A stretch of DNA of 64,000 nt from F23-B02 sp946405205 (GCA_946405205.1 CAMJGL010000001.1:1-64000); one strand, 5' to 3'. Shown: positions 1-8,775, counted from the first letter of the stretch. Numbers and translations: made by a program. The notes: generated from the letters alone by a model not told the origin.

Positions 1-1
1 T

Positions 2-955
2 GAACACGACGTGGTCAGCGGCCCTGTAAATCCGCTTACCGGCGAAGCGGTCAGCGAAGACGCAAGCCAGCTGCGCCCCTACTGCGTTATGATAAACAAC
101 CATCCTTCGGCCCGTCCTGCTATAGGGCTTTCTCAGGCATCTATCGTTTATGAGGCTCTTGCCGAGGGCGGTCTTACCCGTATGATGGCTATTTTTACCG
201 ATGTTGATGAGATCACGATCGGTTCTATCCGCAGCGCAAGGCCCTATTTCATCAGCATGGCTCAGGCATACGACGCGGTTTATGTCCACGCCGGCGGCAG
301 TGAGCAGGCTTATTCCGACATCAAGACGCTCGGCATTGACAATATTGACGGCGTCCGCGGCAGCCGCGCCGGCGAGGCCTCAAGCTATTACCGTGATCAG
401 ACACGCCTTAATGAGGGCAGGAATCTTGAGCACACTCTGTTTGCAAACGGCAGCGATCTTGCAAGCTTTGCAAAGAACAACTATGAGCTTGAGCATGCCG
501 ACAGCTATGATACAAGCTATGGCCTGAGCTTCAGCCCCGATGCCGTTTCCCAGTGCAGCAAGTCCTCGACCGATTTTACCGTTTACTATTCCGGATACAG
601 CACCGACTTTAAGTACAGCGCGGACAAAAACTGCTACAACGCATTCATTGACGGCGATGAATACATCGACGGCGGAAACAACAGCTCCATTGATTTTGCC
701 AATGTTATCGTGCTTAACATCCCCACCAAAACGGTTGACAGCTACGGGCGTCAGGCGATGGAGATGACGGGCTCAGGCAGCGGCTATTTCTTCACCGGCG
801 GCAAGTATGTTGAGATTAATTGGGCACGCGCCGACCGTGCGGATAACTTCCATTACACCTTGAAGGATGGCACTCCCCTCAATCTCAGCATCGGTAAGAC
901 CTTTATAAGCATCGCTCCTCTTGACAGCACCGACGGTCTTGTTTTCAACGCGTGA
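2..955 (+). CDS. DUF3048 (YerB-like) protein, 5' end cut by the window
   Basis: The frame is open from base 2 to a TGA at 953-955, so the N-terminus, including any lipoprotein signal peptide, lies outside the window. The GTG at base 11 is internal rather than a true start. The visible 317 or so residues match the DUF3048 family typified by Bacillus subtilis YerB: an early NPLTG motif, then RPYCVMINNHPSARPA, and later GSIRSARPYF. YerB-type proteins are normally secreted lipoproteins of unknown function, and no catalytic role can be assigned. The gene converges on ribF, and the two share a terminator hairpin directly after the stop. Family assignment is confident; function is not known. Confidence 0.85.
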   Translation, partial: EHDVVSGPVNPLTGEAVSEDASQLRPYCVMINNHPSARPAIGLSQASIVYEALAEGGLTRMMAIFTDVDEITIGSIRSARPYFISMAQAYDAVYVHAGGSEQAYSDIKTLGIDNIDGVRGSRAGEASSYYRDQTRLNEGRNLEHTLFANGSDLASFAKNNYELEHADSYDTSYGLSFSPDAVSQCSKSSTDFTVYYSGYSTDFKYSADKNCYNAFIDGDEYIDGGNNSSIDFANVIVLNIPTKTVDSYGRQAMEMTGSGSGYFFTGGKYVEINWARADRADNFHYTLKDGTPLNLSIGKTFISIAPLDSTDGLVFNA

Positions 956-966
956 GCAAATATAGT

Positions 967-1004
967 ATCAGCCGCTATGCGTATTGCATAGCGGCTGATT
1001 TTTT
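967..1004. terminator. Bidirectional intrinsic terminator between yerB-like gene and ribF
   Basis: A perfect 14-bp inverted repeat (967-980 with 986-999, 5-base loop) is followed by a T run at 999-1004. An A-rich flank on the other side gives U residues in the opposite direction. It lies between two convergent stop codons and so can serve both genes. Confidence 0.9.
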
Positions 1005-1902
1005 ATCCAAAATAGCTGCGTGTTCTTTCGGCATCACGTTTTATCTGAGCCGAAAGCTCCTCGGGACTGCTGAACTTTCGCTCCGGTCTGAGGAAACTGA
1101 ACAGCTCGATCCTCACAGTAGAACCGTACAGATTTCCCGAAAAATCAAGCAGATAGCTCTCAACACTGACATTATTCTCATCGCTCACAGTAGGTCGTAC
1201 GCCGATGTTGGTAACAGATATATATTCCCGTCCGTCATCCAGATAGGCCTTGGCGGCATAAACGCCGTGACGCGGTACAATGACGCCCTCAGGAATGCGC
1301 ATATTTATTGTAGGCGAGCCTATCTTCGTTCCGAGATGGTAGCCGCTTCGCACGGTATCAGTCAGGGTGTGGGGCCTGCCCAAATATTCATTGGCCTTTT
1401 CAATATTGCCGCTTTTTATTAGCTCACGGATAAGCGTTGAGCTTACGACAGTCCCGTCACGGCAGACAGCCGGTATTATATCGCAGCCTACACCGCGCTG
1501 CTCGCAATGAGTCTTCAGCTTTTCGGCAGTTCCGAGCCCCTTGTACCCGAAGCAGAAATCATGTCCGACAACGATCCACACGAGATTCATCTCGTCGATC
1601 AGCTCGTCGATAAATTCCTGCCAATCCATGTGCATTACCTTTTGGCTGAAGTGGATAAAAAGTATATCCTTGATACCAAAGCAGCGCTGAATGATGCTTT
1701 CCCTGTCATAAGCGCTGTTTATAAGCGGAATGCTTTTCTTGAAAACCAGTGTGTCCGGATGAACGTCGAATGTCAGCACTGACGGGACAGCTCCGAGATC
1801 AGCAGCGCGCTCTTTTGTCCGGTTAAGAAGCGCCGCATGTCCCACATGGATCCCGTCGAAAAAACCCAGCGCCATTACCCTTTTTATATCTGTATTTGTC
1901 AT
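1003..1902 (-). CDS. ribF: Bifunctional riboflavin kinase / FAD synthetase RibF
   Basis: RibF makes FMN from riboflavin and ATP, then adenylates FMN to FAD, in the cytoplasm. The N-terminal nucleotidyltransferase half carries the GFFDGIHVGH motif at residues 13-22 (HxGH 19-22). The C-terminal third is the riboflavin kinase fold, with GSPTINM and GVYAAKAY segments. At 299 residues it has the usual family length. I start it at the ATG at 1900-1902, one base after the truB stop, with GGGG just upstream. A TTG at 1914 would add four residues but overlaps truB and is less likely. It is the last gene of the rimP-nusA-infB operon, a common Firmicute arrangement with truB. Confidence 0.93.
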   Translation of the reverse strand: MTNTDIKRVMALGFFDGIHVGHAALLNRTKERAADLGAVPSVLTFDVHPDTLVFKKSIPLINSAYDRESIIQRCFGIKDILFIHFSQKVMHMDWQEFIDELIDEMNLVWIVVGHDFCFGYKGLGTAEKLKTHCEQRGVGCDIIPAVCRDGTVVSSTLIRELIKSGNIEKANEYLGRPHTLTDTVRSGYHLGTKIGSPTINMRIPEGVIVPRHGVYAAKAYLDDGREYISVTNIGVRPTVSDENNVSVESYLLDFSGNLYGSTVRIELFSFLRPERKFSSPEELSAQIKRDAERTRSYFG

Positions 1903-1903
1903 A

Positions 1904-2773
1904 TTAAACCCCAAAAAAACTTTTAACGGTTTTCATCCTGCCGTTTTTTACATCTCCCAGCAGCAGAAACTCTCCTTTTTCAGAGTATACCCGAAATCTG
2001 CCGTCAGGAGCAGAAGCATTAACAATGCAGCCGTTTCTAAGAAGTTTTTCGCTGGCTGCATCTGCCCTGAGCTCCGGATATCCGGCAAAAAGAGTGTCTG
2101 TCGGCAGCAGAAGCTTTTCTGCCTCTCCCCTGTCTGCCGCCTCCTGTACCTCGGTGATCGTATAAGCGTCCTCGACCGAAAAAACGCCGGACTTTGTTCT
2201 GCGAAGGCTGCTCATGCATCCGCCGCAGCCCAGCGACGTTCCGATATCGTGGCAGAGGGTGCGAATATATGTACCTTTTGAGCAGACGACATCGAGAATA
2301 TAGTCGTTGCATTCACGGCCCACTATTTCAAGGCCGAAAACCGTGATATGCCTGGGCTTTCGCTCTATGCTCTCGCCCTTTCGTGCAAGCTCGTACAGCT
2401 TCTTTCCGCCGACTTTGACGGCGGAATACATGGGCGGTATCTGCTCAAGCTCGCCCTTAAAGCGTTCGAGTGCTTTTCTTAGCTCCATCTCATCCGGCAA
2501 ATCGGTTCCTTCGTTTATTATCCTGCCGGTGATATCCTGTGTATCGGTGCTCATTCCCAATCTGAGCCCGGCGATATATTCTTTCCTGTCTGCCTCGGCA
2601 AATTCGACCGCTCTTGTGGCCCTGCCTACAAACACGACAAGAAGTCCCGTGGCAAGCGGATCAAGGGTACCGGAGTGGCCTATCCTGCGCTCATGCAGAA
2701 TACCGCGGAGCTTACCCACAACATCATGGCTCGTCCAGCCCTGAGGCTTGTCTATAAGGATGATACCGTTCAT
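1904..2773 (-). CDS. truB: tRNA pseudouridine-55 synthase TruB
   Basis: TruB isomerises U55 in the T-loop of tRNAs to pseudouridine. The protein starts MNGIILIDKPQGWTSH and has the catalytic motif GHSGTLDPLATG with the nucleophilic Asp at residue 38. Downstream are the conserved IPPMYSAVK and GTYIRTL segments of the TruB fold. Its 289 residues match bacterial TruB of the Bacillus type, with a short C-terminal RNA-binding extension. Its start codon overlaps the last base of nrnA, implying translational coupling. Ribosome and tRNA maturation genes surround it in one operon. Confidence 0.96.
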   Translation of the reverse strand: MNGIILIDKPQGWTSHDVVGKLRGILHERRIGHSGTLDPLATGLLVVFVGRATRAVEFAEADRKEYIAGLRLGMSTDTQDITGRIINEGTDLPDEMELRKALERFKGELEQIPPMYSAVKVGGKKLYELARKGESIERKPRHITVFGLEIVGRECNDYILDVVCSKGTYIRTLCHDIGTSLGCGGCMSSLRRTKSGVFSVEDAYTITEVQEAADRGEAEKLLLPTDTLFAGYPELRADAASEKLLRNGCIVNASAPDGRFRVYSEKGEFLLLGDVKNGRMKTVKSFFGV

Positions 2774-3702
2774 TAAAGTACCTCTAATGCTGCGCTGACC
2801 AACATTTCGCGGGTCTCATCCGGTGATGCGTCTACCGTGCAGCCTGAAGCCATTTTATGGCCGCCGCCGCCGAAGCGGGCGCACAAGGCCGAGCAGTCAA
2901 AGCTCGGCTGAGACCGCGCCGAGACCTTACATCTGCCCGGAGCAAGCTCTCTTATGACAAGGCTCAAAACGCAGCCCTCGACTCTGCCGGGTATGCCCGC
3001 AATATCGTCGCAGTCATTTTCCGTAGCGCCGGCCTCCTGCATCATTTTTTCAGTTACGGTCGCTACTACGACTTTTCCGTCTGCGTAGAACCTCAGTCCC
3101 GAGCATATAAGCCCCTCGAGAACTATCCTCGCCTTTGATACCTGCCGGAACAGGTCGAAATTTAGCTTTTGCACCTGCGCGCCATAGCCAAGAAGCTCGC
3201 TTGCCGCGGCAAAGGTCTCAGCCGTTACGTTTGCGTATCTGAAACAGCCGCAGTCGGTGGAAACGGCCATGTATAGAAGACTTGCTTCGTCGGCGCTCAC
3301 ATCACCGCAGAGGGCTTTGATCACCTCAAGCACGATCTCCCCGCAGGAGGCCTTGCCAGCGTTTAAAAGCAGGTCATCGGCATAGCGCGAATTTGAAGGG
3401 TGATGGTCTATGCACAGCTGCACGCCGCCCTCAAAACCGCTGCAGAGCATATGCTTTTCCGCAACGTCAACAGCCACGGCGCAGTCATATGCAAAGCTGT
3501 CTTCAATGTAAGCGGAGACATATTTATTATACTTTTCGGTTATATCCGGATTTTTATATAATGCGGCTTTCTTACCGCACCTTCGCAGGGCAGAGCACAG
3601 CGCTGCGGCGCTTCCGAGCGTATCTCCGTCTGGACGGACGTGGGTCAGGAGCAGGATATTATCCTGTGCTTTGAGCCATTCGGCACATTCAATAACGTTC
3701 AT
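2773..3702 (-). CDS. nrnA: DHH/DHHA1 phosphoesterase, NrnA-like oligoribonuclease / pAp phosphatase
   Basis: NrnA-type enzymes degrade 2-5 nt RNA fragments and remove the 3' phosphate from pAp. The N-terminal DHH domain shows THVRPDGDTLGSA (about residues 20-32), a VAVDVAE aspartate motif and the DHHPSN motif near residue 100. These are the expected Mn2+ ligands. The C-terminal DHHA1 domain ends with the glycine-rich GGGGHKMASGC substrate-binding motif. The length (309 aa) is typical. It overlaps rbfA by 4 bp (ATGA) and truB by 1 bp. Occurrence between rbfA and truB is standard in Firmicutes, which supports NrnA over other DHH families. Confidence 0.92.
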   Translation of the reverse strand: MNVIECAEWLKAQDNILLLTHVRPDGDTLGSAAALCSALRRCGKKAALYKNPDITEKYNKYVSAYIEDSFAYDCAVAVDVAEKHMLCSGFEGGVQLCIDHHPSNSRYADDLLLNAGKASCGEIVLEVIKALCGDVSADEASLLYMAVSTDCGCFRYANVTAETFAAASELLGYGAQVQKLNFDLFRQVSKARIVLEGLICSGLRFYADGKVVVATVTEKMMQEAGATENDCDDIAGIPGRVEGCVLSLVIRELAPGRCKVSARSQPSFDCSALCARFGGGGHKMASGCTVDASPDETREMLVSAALEVL

Positions 3703-4067
3703 TGATCTTCCTCATCCTCATCGTCCCTGATATCGAGGCTGTTTATGAGCTCATTTATATGCGCGCCGTATTCGATGCTGTGGTCTATCTCAAAGGTAAG
3801 CTCAGGCGTATTGCGCAGCTTCAGTGAATTTCCAAGCTCCCTGCGCAGCCAGCCGGACGCAGATTTCAGTCCCTTTTTAAAATCCTTTTCATTCTGCATT
3901 CCCATGACGGAGAGCCAGATCTTTGAATAGCGCATATCACCCGTCGTCTCGACTCGGGTAACGCTGATCATACCCTGATTTACTCTGGGATCCTTTATCT
4001 CACGGAGCAGCTTGCTCATAACGAGCTGTATATCGTCATTGGTCCTTGCAAGCTTATTTGAAGGCAT
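3699..4067 (-). CDS. rbfA: 30S ribosome-binding factor RbfA
   Basis: RbfA is a small KH-like protein that binds immature 30S subunits during 16S rRNA 5'-end maturation, notably at low temperature. The sequence has the family pattern LARTNDDIQLVMSKLLREIKDPRV near the N-terminus, the TRVETTGDMRYSKIWLSV strand region, and a TPELTFEIDHSIEYG segment. I place the start at the ATG at 4065-4067 because AGGAGGG lies 5-11 bases upstream. An in-frame start at 4121 would translate the Shine-Dalgarno itself. The resulting 122 residues equal the usual RbfA length. It follows infB after about 50 bases and overlaps nrnA by 4. Confidence 0.94.
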   Translation of the reverse strand: MPSNKLARTNDDIQLVMSKLLREIKDPRVNQGMISVTRVETTGDMRYSKIWLSVMGMQNEKDFKKGLKSASGWLRRELGNSLKLRNTPELTFEIDHSIEYGAHINELINSLDIRDDEDEEDQ

Positions 4068-4117
4068 AATTTCCCTCCTCATTTGGCTTTGGGCGGTCAG
4101 TCCGACCGCCCAACTTA

Positions 4118-6430
4118 TCATACTTTAATTTGCTCCATAACGAAGCATTCTATTATATCTCCGACCTTGATGTCGTTGAATTTTTCGACCTGCATACCAC
4201 ATTCATAGCCGCTGGCGACCTCTTTAACGTCATCCTTAAAGCGGCGCAGTGACGCAAGCTCGCCCTCGTGAATGACAACATTGTCGCGCAGAACGCGGAC
4301 AGAGCAGCCGCGCTGGATCTTTCCGTCCTGCACATAACAGCCGGTGACGGTTCCGACCTTGGAAACCTTATAGGTCTCGCGTACTTCGGCGTGGCCGATG
4401 ATGACCTCCTGGAATTTGGGAGCAAGCATGCCCTTCATGGCAGCCTCTATCTCGTTTATGCAGTCATAGATAACGCGGTACATACGCATATCGACGTTTG
4501 CTCTCACCGCGCTGTCACGGGCAGCATTGTCGGGACGGACGTTAAAGCCCACAATGATAGCGCCGGAGGTCGCCGCCAGCATCACGTCGGACTCGTTGAT
4601 GGCGCCGACGCCGCTGTGGATAACTTTTACGCGCACCTCTTCGTTGGTGATCTTCTCAAGAGAGGCCTTGACGGCTTCAGCGGAGCCCTGAACATCTGCC
4701 TTGACGATGATGTTGAGATTTTTCATCTCACCGGCCTGGATCTGACTGAACAGATCCTCAAGGCTCACCTTCTTGCTGCTGCCGAAGGCTGCGTTCTTCT
4801 GCTGGGTCTTGCGCTCTTCAACGAGCTCGCGGGCCATGCGCTCGTCATCAACGGCGTTAAAGACATCGCCTGCGCTCGGCACCTCGGACATACCCGAGAT
4901 CTCGACAGGCACGGAGGGGCCGGCCTCTTTTATGCGGACGCCCTTGTCGTTTATCATGGTGCGGACACGGCCGACGGCGGTGCCTGCAATGATAATGTCT
5001 CCGAGTCTGAGAGTTCCGTTTTGTACGAGAACGGTCATGATCGGGCCGCGGCCCTTGTCGAGCCTTGCCTCAATAACGGTGCCCTTGGCGGCGCGGTTGG
5101 GATTTGCCTTGAGCTCCTGCACTTCGGCAAGAATAACAAGGTTCTCAAGCAAATTGTCTATTCCCATGCCGGTCTTTGCGGATATCGGGCAAACGATGGT
5201 CTCGCCGCCCCACTCCTCGGGAACGATGTCATATTCGGTGAGCTGCTGCTTGATGCGCTCGGGATTTGCGCCGACGGTATCCATCTTGTTTATTGCAACA
5301 ACGAGGGGTATGCCTGCGGCTTTGGCGTGGTTTATGCTCTCAACGGTCTGCGGCATGATACCGTCGTCGGCGGCGACAACGAGTATCGCAATATCGGTGA
5401 CCATCGCGCCGCGGGCGCGCATGGAGGTGAATGCCTCATGGCCCGGGGTGTCAAGGAAGGTGATGGGGCTTCCGTTTATCTCGACCGTATACGCGCCGAT
5501 ATGCTGGGTGATGCCGCCGGCCTCGCCGGAGGCGACATTTGCATGGCGGATGTAGTCGAGCAGCGAGGTCTTGCCGTGGTCAACGTGACCCATTACGACG
5601 ACGACCGGAGCACGGCCGACAAGATCCTCTTCCTTGTCTTCATGGTCGTCAATGAGGCGCTCCTCGACCGTTACGACCACTTCCTTCTCGACCTTGCAGC
5701 CGAGCTCCATTGCGACAAGCGCAGCGGTATCGTAGTCGATGACGTCGGATACGGATGCAAACACTCCGAGCTTAATAAGCTGCTTTATTACCTCTCCGGC
5801 GGTCTTCTTCATACGGGAGGCAAGCTCTCCGACGTTGATCTCGTCGGGGATGGAGACCTTAAGCTGCTGCTTTTTAGCTATTTCAAGCTGCAGCTTCTGC
5901 ATTTTGTCGCGCTCCTCCTGGCGGCGCTTCGCCGAAGCCGCCTGGTTTTGCTGACGCTGCTTGGACTTATTGACGATCTTTTCCTTGCCGCCCTTTCGGT
6001 CGCGCTCACGACCTCTTTCACCGGCCATGTTGTCAAATTTTTCGTCATACTTAGCAATATTTACAGCAGCGCTGCCGCGGGTATCGATAACACGCTTCTC
6101 GGCGACCTGCCTCGGAACATGGGGCTTATTCTCCTTTTCCTTCTTCTGGGGCGCGGGAGCCGCTTCCTCAGCCTTTGCAGGAGTTTTTTCCTTCTTAGGC
6201 TCAGCCGGATTAGCCTCAGCCTTGGGCGCAACATTGAAGATGTCCGCAATGCTCGCCACCTGATTATGCTGAGTCATGTACTCAAATATAATATCAAGCT
6301 CCTCGTTTTCAAGAACCTGCATATGATTTTTAGGAGTAGTCGCATAATCGGTCAGTATCTGAGTGATTACCTTGGATGTGGAGTTAAAGTCCTTTGCTAC
6401 CTCGTGTACTCTGTATTTAATCATGCTCAT
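4118..6430 (-). CDS. infB: Translation initiation factor IF-2
   Basis: IF-2 is the GTPase that brings initiator tRNA to the 30S subunit and promotes subunit joining. The 770-residue protein has an N-terminal IF2_N motif (VHEVAKDFNSTSKVI). A lysine/alanine/glutamate-rich linker (about 75-180) and a second IF2_N motif follow. The GTPase domain has GHVDHGKTS near residue 280, DTPGHE and NKMD; domains II, III and the initiator-tRNA-binding C domain come after it. The start ATG overlaps the ylxQ stop as ATGA, with AGGAGG 8 bases upstream. A second ATG lies two codons in. Order nusA-ylxR-ylxQ-infB-rbfA is the classic Gram-positive operon. Confidence 0.98.
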   Translation of the reverse strand: MSMIKYRVHEVAKDFNSTSKVITQILTDYATTPKNHMQVLENEELDIIFEYMTQHNQVASIADIFNVAPKAEANPAEPKKEKTPAKAEEAAPAPQKKEKENKPHVPRQVAEKRVIDTRGSAAVNIAKYDEKFDNMAGERGRERDRKGGKEKIVNKSKQRQQNQAASAKRRQEERDKMQKLQLEIAKKQQLKVSIPDEINVGELASRMKKTAGEVIKQLIKLGVFASVSDVIDYDTAALVAMELGCKVEKEVVVTVEERLIDDHEDKEEDLVGRAPVVVVMGHVDHGKTSLLDYIRHANVASGEAGGITQHIGAYTVEINGSPITFLDTPGHEAFTSMRARGAMVTDIAILVVAADDGIMPQTVESINHAKAAGIPLVVAINKMDTVGANPERIKQQLTEYDIVPEEWGGETIVCPISAKTGMGIDNLLENLVILAEVQELKANPNRAAKGTVIEARLDKGRGPIMTVLVQNGTLRLGDIIIAGTAVGRVRTMINDKGVRIKEAGPSVPVEISGMSEVPSAGDVFNAVDDERMARELVEERKTQQKNAAFGSSKKVSLEDLFSQIQAGEMKNLNIIVKADVQGSAEAVKASLEKITNEEVRVKVIHSGVGAINESDVMLAATSGAIIVGFNVRPDNAARDSAVRANVDMRMYRVIYDCINEIEAAMKGMLAPKFQEVIIGHAEVRETYKVSKVGTVTGCYVQDGKIQRGCSVRVLRDNVVIHEGELASLRRFKDDVKEVASGYECGMQVEKFNDIKVGDIIECFVMEQIKV

Positions 6431-6861
6431 GCATTATTCCTCCTCTTGCCTATCCTCTTGTTTTTTTCATGTGCCGCTCTTTCGCTCCTGCGCTGCTTTT
6501 CCCTTATTAGCTCCGCTGCGATCGTCTGTGCGGTCTCATCGTACAGACCGGGCGATATTTGCTGAAGTAATTTCAAAAAAGAATCCGCAAATCCCAAATC
6601 ACAGATAGCCGCCATAGAGCATCCGCTTTTGCCGACATGAGCCGAAATCTCCTCCTTGAGGAAAGGCACTGTTATAAGCGGGATACCCTTTCCGTATACA
6701 AATCCTTTGGCGCGGCTTTTGGCATTGTCCGATGCGTCAGACGCCAGGATAAGAAGCTTGGCAGAGCCCGCCCTTGCGGCGGCCCCGGCGTCGGTCTCTC
6801 CGATCTGCACCGCGTTTGCCTTGCGCATAAGCCCCAGTAGGTTAAGCGCTTTTTCCCTCAT
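6427..6861 (-). CDS. ylxQ: L7Ae-family ribosome-associated protein YlxQ
   Basis: This is the small L7Ae/L30e/S12e-like protein found between ylxR and infB in Gram-positives, a presumed K-turn RNA-binding protein associated with ribosomes. The N-terminal 100 residues show the fold pattern: GLMRKANAVQIGETD, then AKLLILASDASDNAKSR, then IPLITVPFLKEEI with a final CDLGFADSF. The C-terminal 40 residues (Arg/Lys/Glu-rich, ending KRIGKRRNNA) extend beyond the core of about 100 residues and are probably disordered and basic. It overlaps ylxR and infB by 4 bp each. The B. subtilis homologue is dispensable and its exact role is unclear. Confidence 0.88.
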   Translation of the reverse strand: MREKALNLLGLMRKANAVQIGETDAGAAARAGSAKLLILASDASDNAKSRAKGFVYGKGIPLITVPFLKEEISAHVGKSGCSMAAICDLGFADSFLKLLQQISPGLYDETAQTIAAELIREKQRRSERAAHEKNKRIGKRRNNA

Positions 6862-7124
6862 TGTCCCGCCTCCATCTGCTCGGAGAGTTCTTTATACACC
6901 TCGTCGGGTATCTGAGCGGAGAAAGCCTTTTCAAGTGCTCTTGCCTTAATCGCCTTTTTCAGACAGCCGGCATTCGGGCAGATATACGCTCCACGGCCCG
7001 GAGCCTTGCCCTTAAAATCAAGACTAATTCCGCCCTCCGGAGATTTTACGGCGCGGATAAGCTCGCGCTTGGGTTTCATTTCACGGCAGCCTAAGCACTG
7101 CCTCATGGGTATTTTTTTCTGCAC
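6858..7124 (-). CDS. ylxR: YlxR (DUF448) nucleic-acid-binding protein
   Basis: YlxR is a small basic protein encoded directly after nusA. In B. subtilis it has been linked to global transcription effects and, more recently, to RNase P activity. The hallmark IPMRQCLGCREMKPKRELIR occupies residues 5-24, followed by GKAPGRGAYICP and a C-terminal helical segment. The start is a GTG at 7122-7124: AGGAGG sits 8 bases upstream, while the internal ATG six codons on has no ribosome binding site. At 88 residues it is of family length. It overlaps ylxQ by 4 bp and follows nusA by 19 bases. Confidence 0.93.
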   Translation of the reverse strand: MQKKIPMRQCLGCREMKPKRELIRAVKSPEGGISLDFKGKAPGRGAYICPNAGCLKKAIKARALEKAFSAQIPDEVYKELSEQMEAGQ

Positions 7125-7143
7125 CTCGGCTGCCTCCTTTTAC

Positions 7144-8196
7144 TTATGCCTCGGATTCGGGCTTGATATCGATTTTGTATCCGGTCAGTCTTGCGGCAAG
7201 ACGCGCATTCTGTCCTTCCTTGCCGATAGCAAGAGAAAGCTGACTGTCCGGAACGATAACGCGGCAGCTTTTGCCGTCTTCAAACATTGTCACGCTGATG
7301 ACCTCCGAGGGTGCCAGAGCTGCGGCAATATACTCCTCGGGAATCTCGCTGTATTTTATAATGTCAATTTTCTCGCCACCGAGCTCGTCGACGATGCTTG
7401 CAACGCGGCCGCCCTTGGGACCGACGCAGGAGCCGATGGGATCAACGTCGGCGTCAGTCGACCACACAGCCATCTTGGTTCGGCTGCCGGCCTCGCGGGC
7501 GATGGATTTGATCTCAACGGTACCGTCGAATATTTCGGGCACCTCAAGCTCAAACAGGCGCTTGACAAGGCCCGGATGTGTGCGGCTGATAAGGACCTGG
7601 GGGCCCTTGGCAGAATTTCTGACCTCAACAACATATACCTTGATGCGGTCGCCCTCCTTGAGGGGCTCGGTCTTTATTCTCTCGTTGGGGGCAAGCATGG
7701 CCTCGGTATACTCGCTGTTGGAGCTGATTCGGATAGAAACGCTTCCCGTCCTCGGCTCAATGCGGGATACGACGCCGGTGAGTATCTCATGCTCCTTCGA
7801 GGTGAATTCCTCGTAGATGATGCCTCTCTCAGCCTCGCGGATACCCTGAATGATGACCTGCTTTGCAGCCTGAGCGGCAATGCGGCCGAATTTCTTGGTC
7901 TCAACGGGAACCTTTATAGTGTCGCCGACTTTGGCACGCTTGGTGATCTTCTTTGCGGCCTCAATATCGATCTCAAGCGCCGCGTCCTCGACCTGCTCGA
8001 CAGCGATCTTGTTGACGTACATCTCGATGCGCTTTCTGCTCTCATCCAGCAGTATTTCAACATTATCTGCGCACTCGGGGTTATCACGGCGAAAAGCAGC
8101 CTGCATAGCCTGCTTTATTTTATCGTACATATAATCCTTGGGTATTCCCTTTTCTTTTTCAAGATCCTCAATTGCGGAAAAGAATTCTGCATTCAT
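7144..8196 (-). CDS. nusA: Transcription termination/antitermination factor NusA
   Basis: NusA binds RNA polymerase at the exit channel, stimulates pausing and hairpin-dependent termination, and takes part in antitermination on rRNA operons. The N-terminal RNAP-binding domain spans about residues 1-125. The S1 domain is about 135-200 (ILTGVVSRIEPRTGSVSIRI). Two KH domains follow (DPIGSCVGPKGGRVASIV, then LSLAIGKEGQNARLAARLTG), and the protein ends near residue 350. The acidic repeats of the E. coli protein are absent, as usual in Firmicutes. The ribosome binding site AGAGG lies 8-9 bases before the ATG. NusA may also act on the terminator in its own operon leader at 8700-8726. Confidence 0.97.
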   Translation of the reverse strand: MNAEFFSAIEDLEKEKGIPKDYMYDKIKQAMQAAFRRDNPECADNVEILLDESRKRIEMYVNKIAVEQVEDAALEIDIEAAKKITKRAKVGDTIKVPVETKKFGRIAAQAAKQVIIQGIREAERGIIYEEFTSKEHEILTGVVSRIEPRTGSVSIRISSNSEYTEAMLAPNERIKTEPLKEGDRIKVYVVEVRNSAKGPQVLISRTHPGLVKRLFELEVPEIFDGTVEIKSIAREAGSRTKMAVWSTDADVDPIGSCVGPKGGRVASIVDELGGEKIDIIKYSEIPEEYIAAALAPSEVISVTMFEDGKSCRVIVPDSQLSLAIGKEGQNARLAARLTGYKIDIKPESEA

Positions 8197-8217
8197 TTCA
8201 ATATACCTCTTTTTTAT

Positions 8218-8661
8218 TTATATGGTCACGTGCAGTTTTACCTGCGCGATCTGCTCTTTCTTCAGGAGCACCGACGAAACGGTCACATTGCCGTCCTCGT
8301 AGGCTTCAAGGCAGCCTACATAGCTCTTTTTCCCCTGATAGGGCTGATAAAGCTTAACTTCGACCTCTGAGCCGATATACCGTTCAAAATCAGAGGGGCG
8401 CTTGAGTTCGCGCTCAGCTCCGGCAGAACCCACTTCAAACACATAGCTGTCGGGTATAGGGTCAGCCTCGTCAAGAATGGGGTCGAGCCTGCGGCTTATG
8501 CGCTCGCAGTCATCTATGCCGACGCCGCCGTCCTTATCGATAAGCACTCTAAGATACCACGTGCCCGCCTCGCGGACATACTCCACGGCCCAGAACTCGC
8601 ATCCCTCGTCTTCAATCACCGGCTTTGCCAGTGCTACGACCTTTTCAGTTATTTTGCTCAT
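8218..8661 (-). CDS. rimP: Ribosome maturation factor RimP
   Basis: RimP binds free 30S subunits and promotes their late assembly. The N-terminal alpha/beta domain has GCEFWAVEYVREAGTWYLRVLIDKDGGV, then DCERISRRLDPILDE and the family signature YVFEVGSAGAERELKRPSDFERY at about residues 72-94. The C-terminal Sm-like domain closes the protein at 147 residues, the typical length. An AGGAG ribosome binding site lies 6 bases before the ATG. It is the first gene of the rimP-nusA-infB operon; a promoter and a terminator-like hairpin precede it. Confidence 0.95.
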   Translation of the reverse strand: MSKITEKVVALAKPVIEDEGCEFWAVEYVREAGTWYLRVLIDKDGGVGIDDCERISRRLDPILDEADPIPDSYVFEVGSAGAERELKRPSDFERYIGSEVEVKLYQPYQGKKSYVGCLEAYEDGNVTVSSVLLKKEQIAQVKLHVTI

Positions 8662-8699
8662 TATTTACTCCTGATTTTAAGAAAAGTGAAATGCTCAAC

Positions 8700-8726
8700 A
8701 AAAAGAGTGGGCTGTGACCCACTCTT
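8700..8726 (-). terminator. Intrinsic terminator in the rimP-nusA operon leader (candidate attenuator)
   Basis: On the minus strand a 9-bp perfect stem, AAGAGTGGG with CCCACTCTT (8703-8711 / 8718-8726, 6-base loop), runs into TTTTT ending at 8700. It lies about 13 bases after the predicted transcription start and 38 bases before the rimP start codon. It therefore interrupts the leader rather than ending an upstream gene: vanY ends 200 bases earlier and a promoter sits in between. Confidence 0.75.
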
Positions 8727-8746
8727 GAAAACTTACTTACATTGAT

Positions 8747-8775
8747 ATATTAACACCAACATATCGTAATTGCAA
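8747..8775 (-). promoter_or_regulatory. Promoter of the rimP-nusA-infB operon
   Basis: TTGCAA (8770-8775) and TAATAT (8747-8752) are separated by exactly 17 bases on the minus strand, a good sigma-A match. Predicted start is near 8740, giving a leader of about 79 bases that contains the hairpin at 8700-8726. The rest of 8776-8935 is AT-rich and holds nothing I can name. Confidence 0.7.

Noticed and set aside
952..1422. Plus-strand frame starting at the end of the YerB-like gene
   Set aside because: It runs through the terminator and antisense to ribF, with no initiation signal.
4268..6565. Very long open frame on the plus strand opposite infB (about 765 codons)
   Set aside because: It is antisense to a certain infB, with no ribosome binding site and a composition set by complementary codons. 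Long antisense frames are expected opposite biased genes of this GC content.
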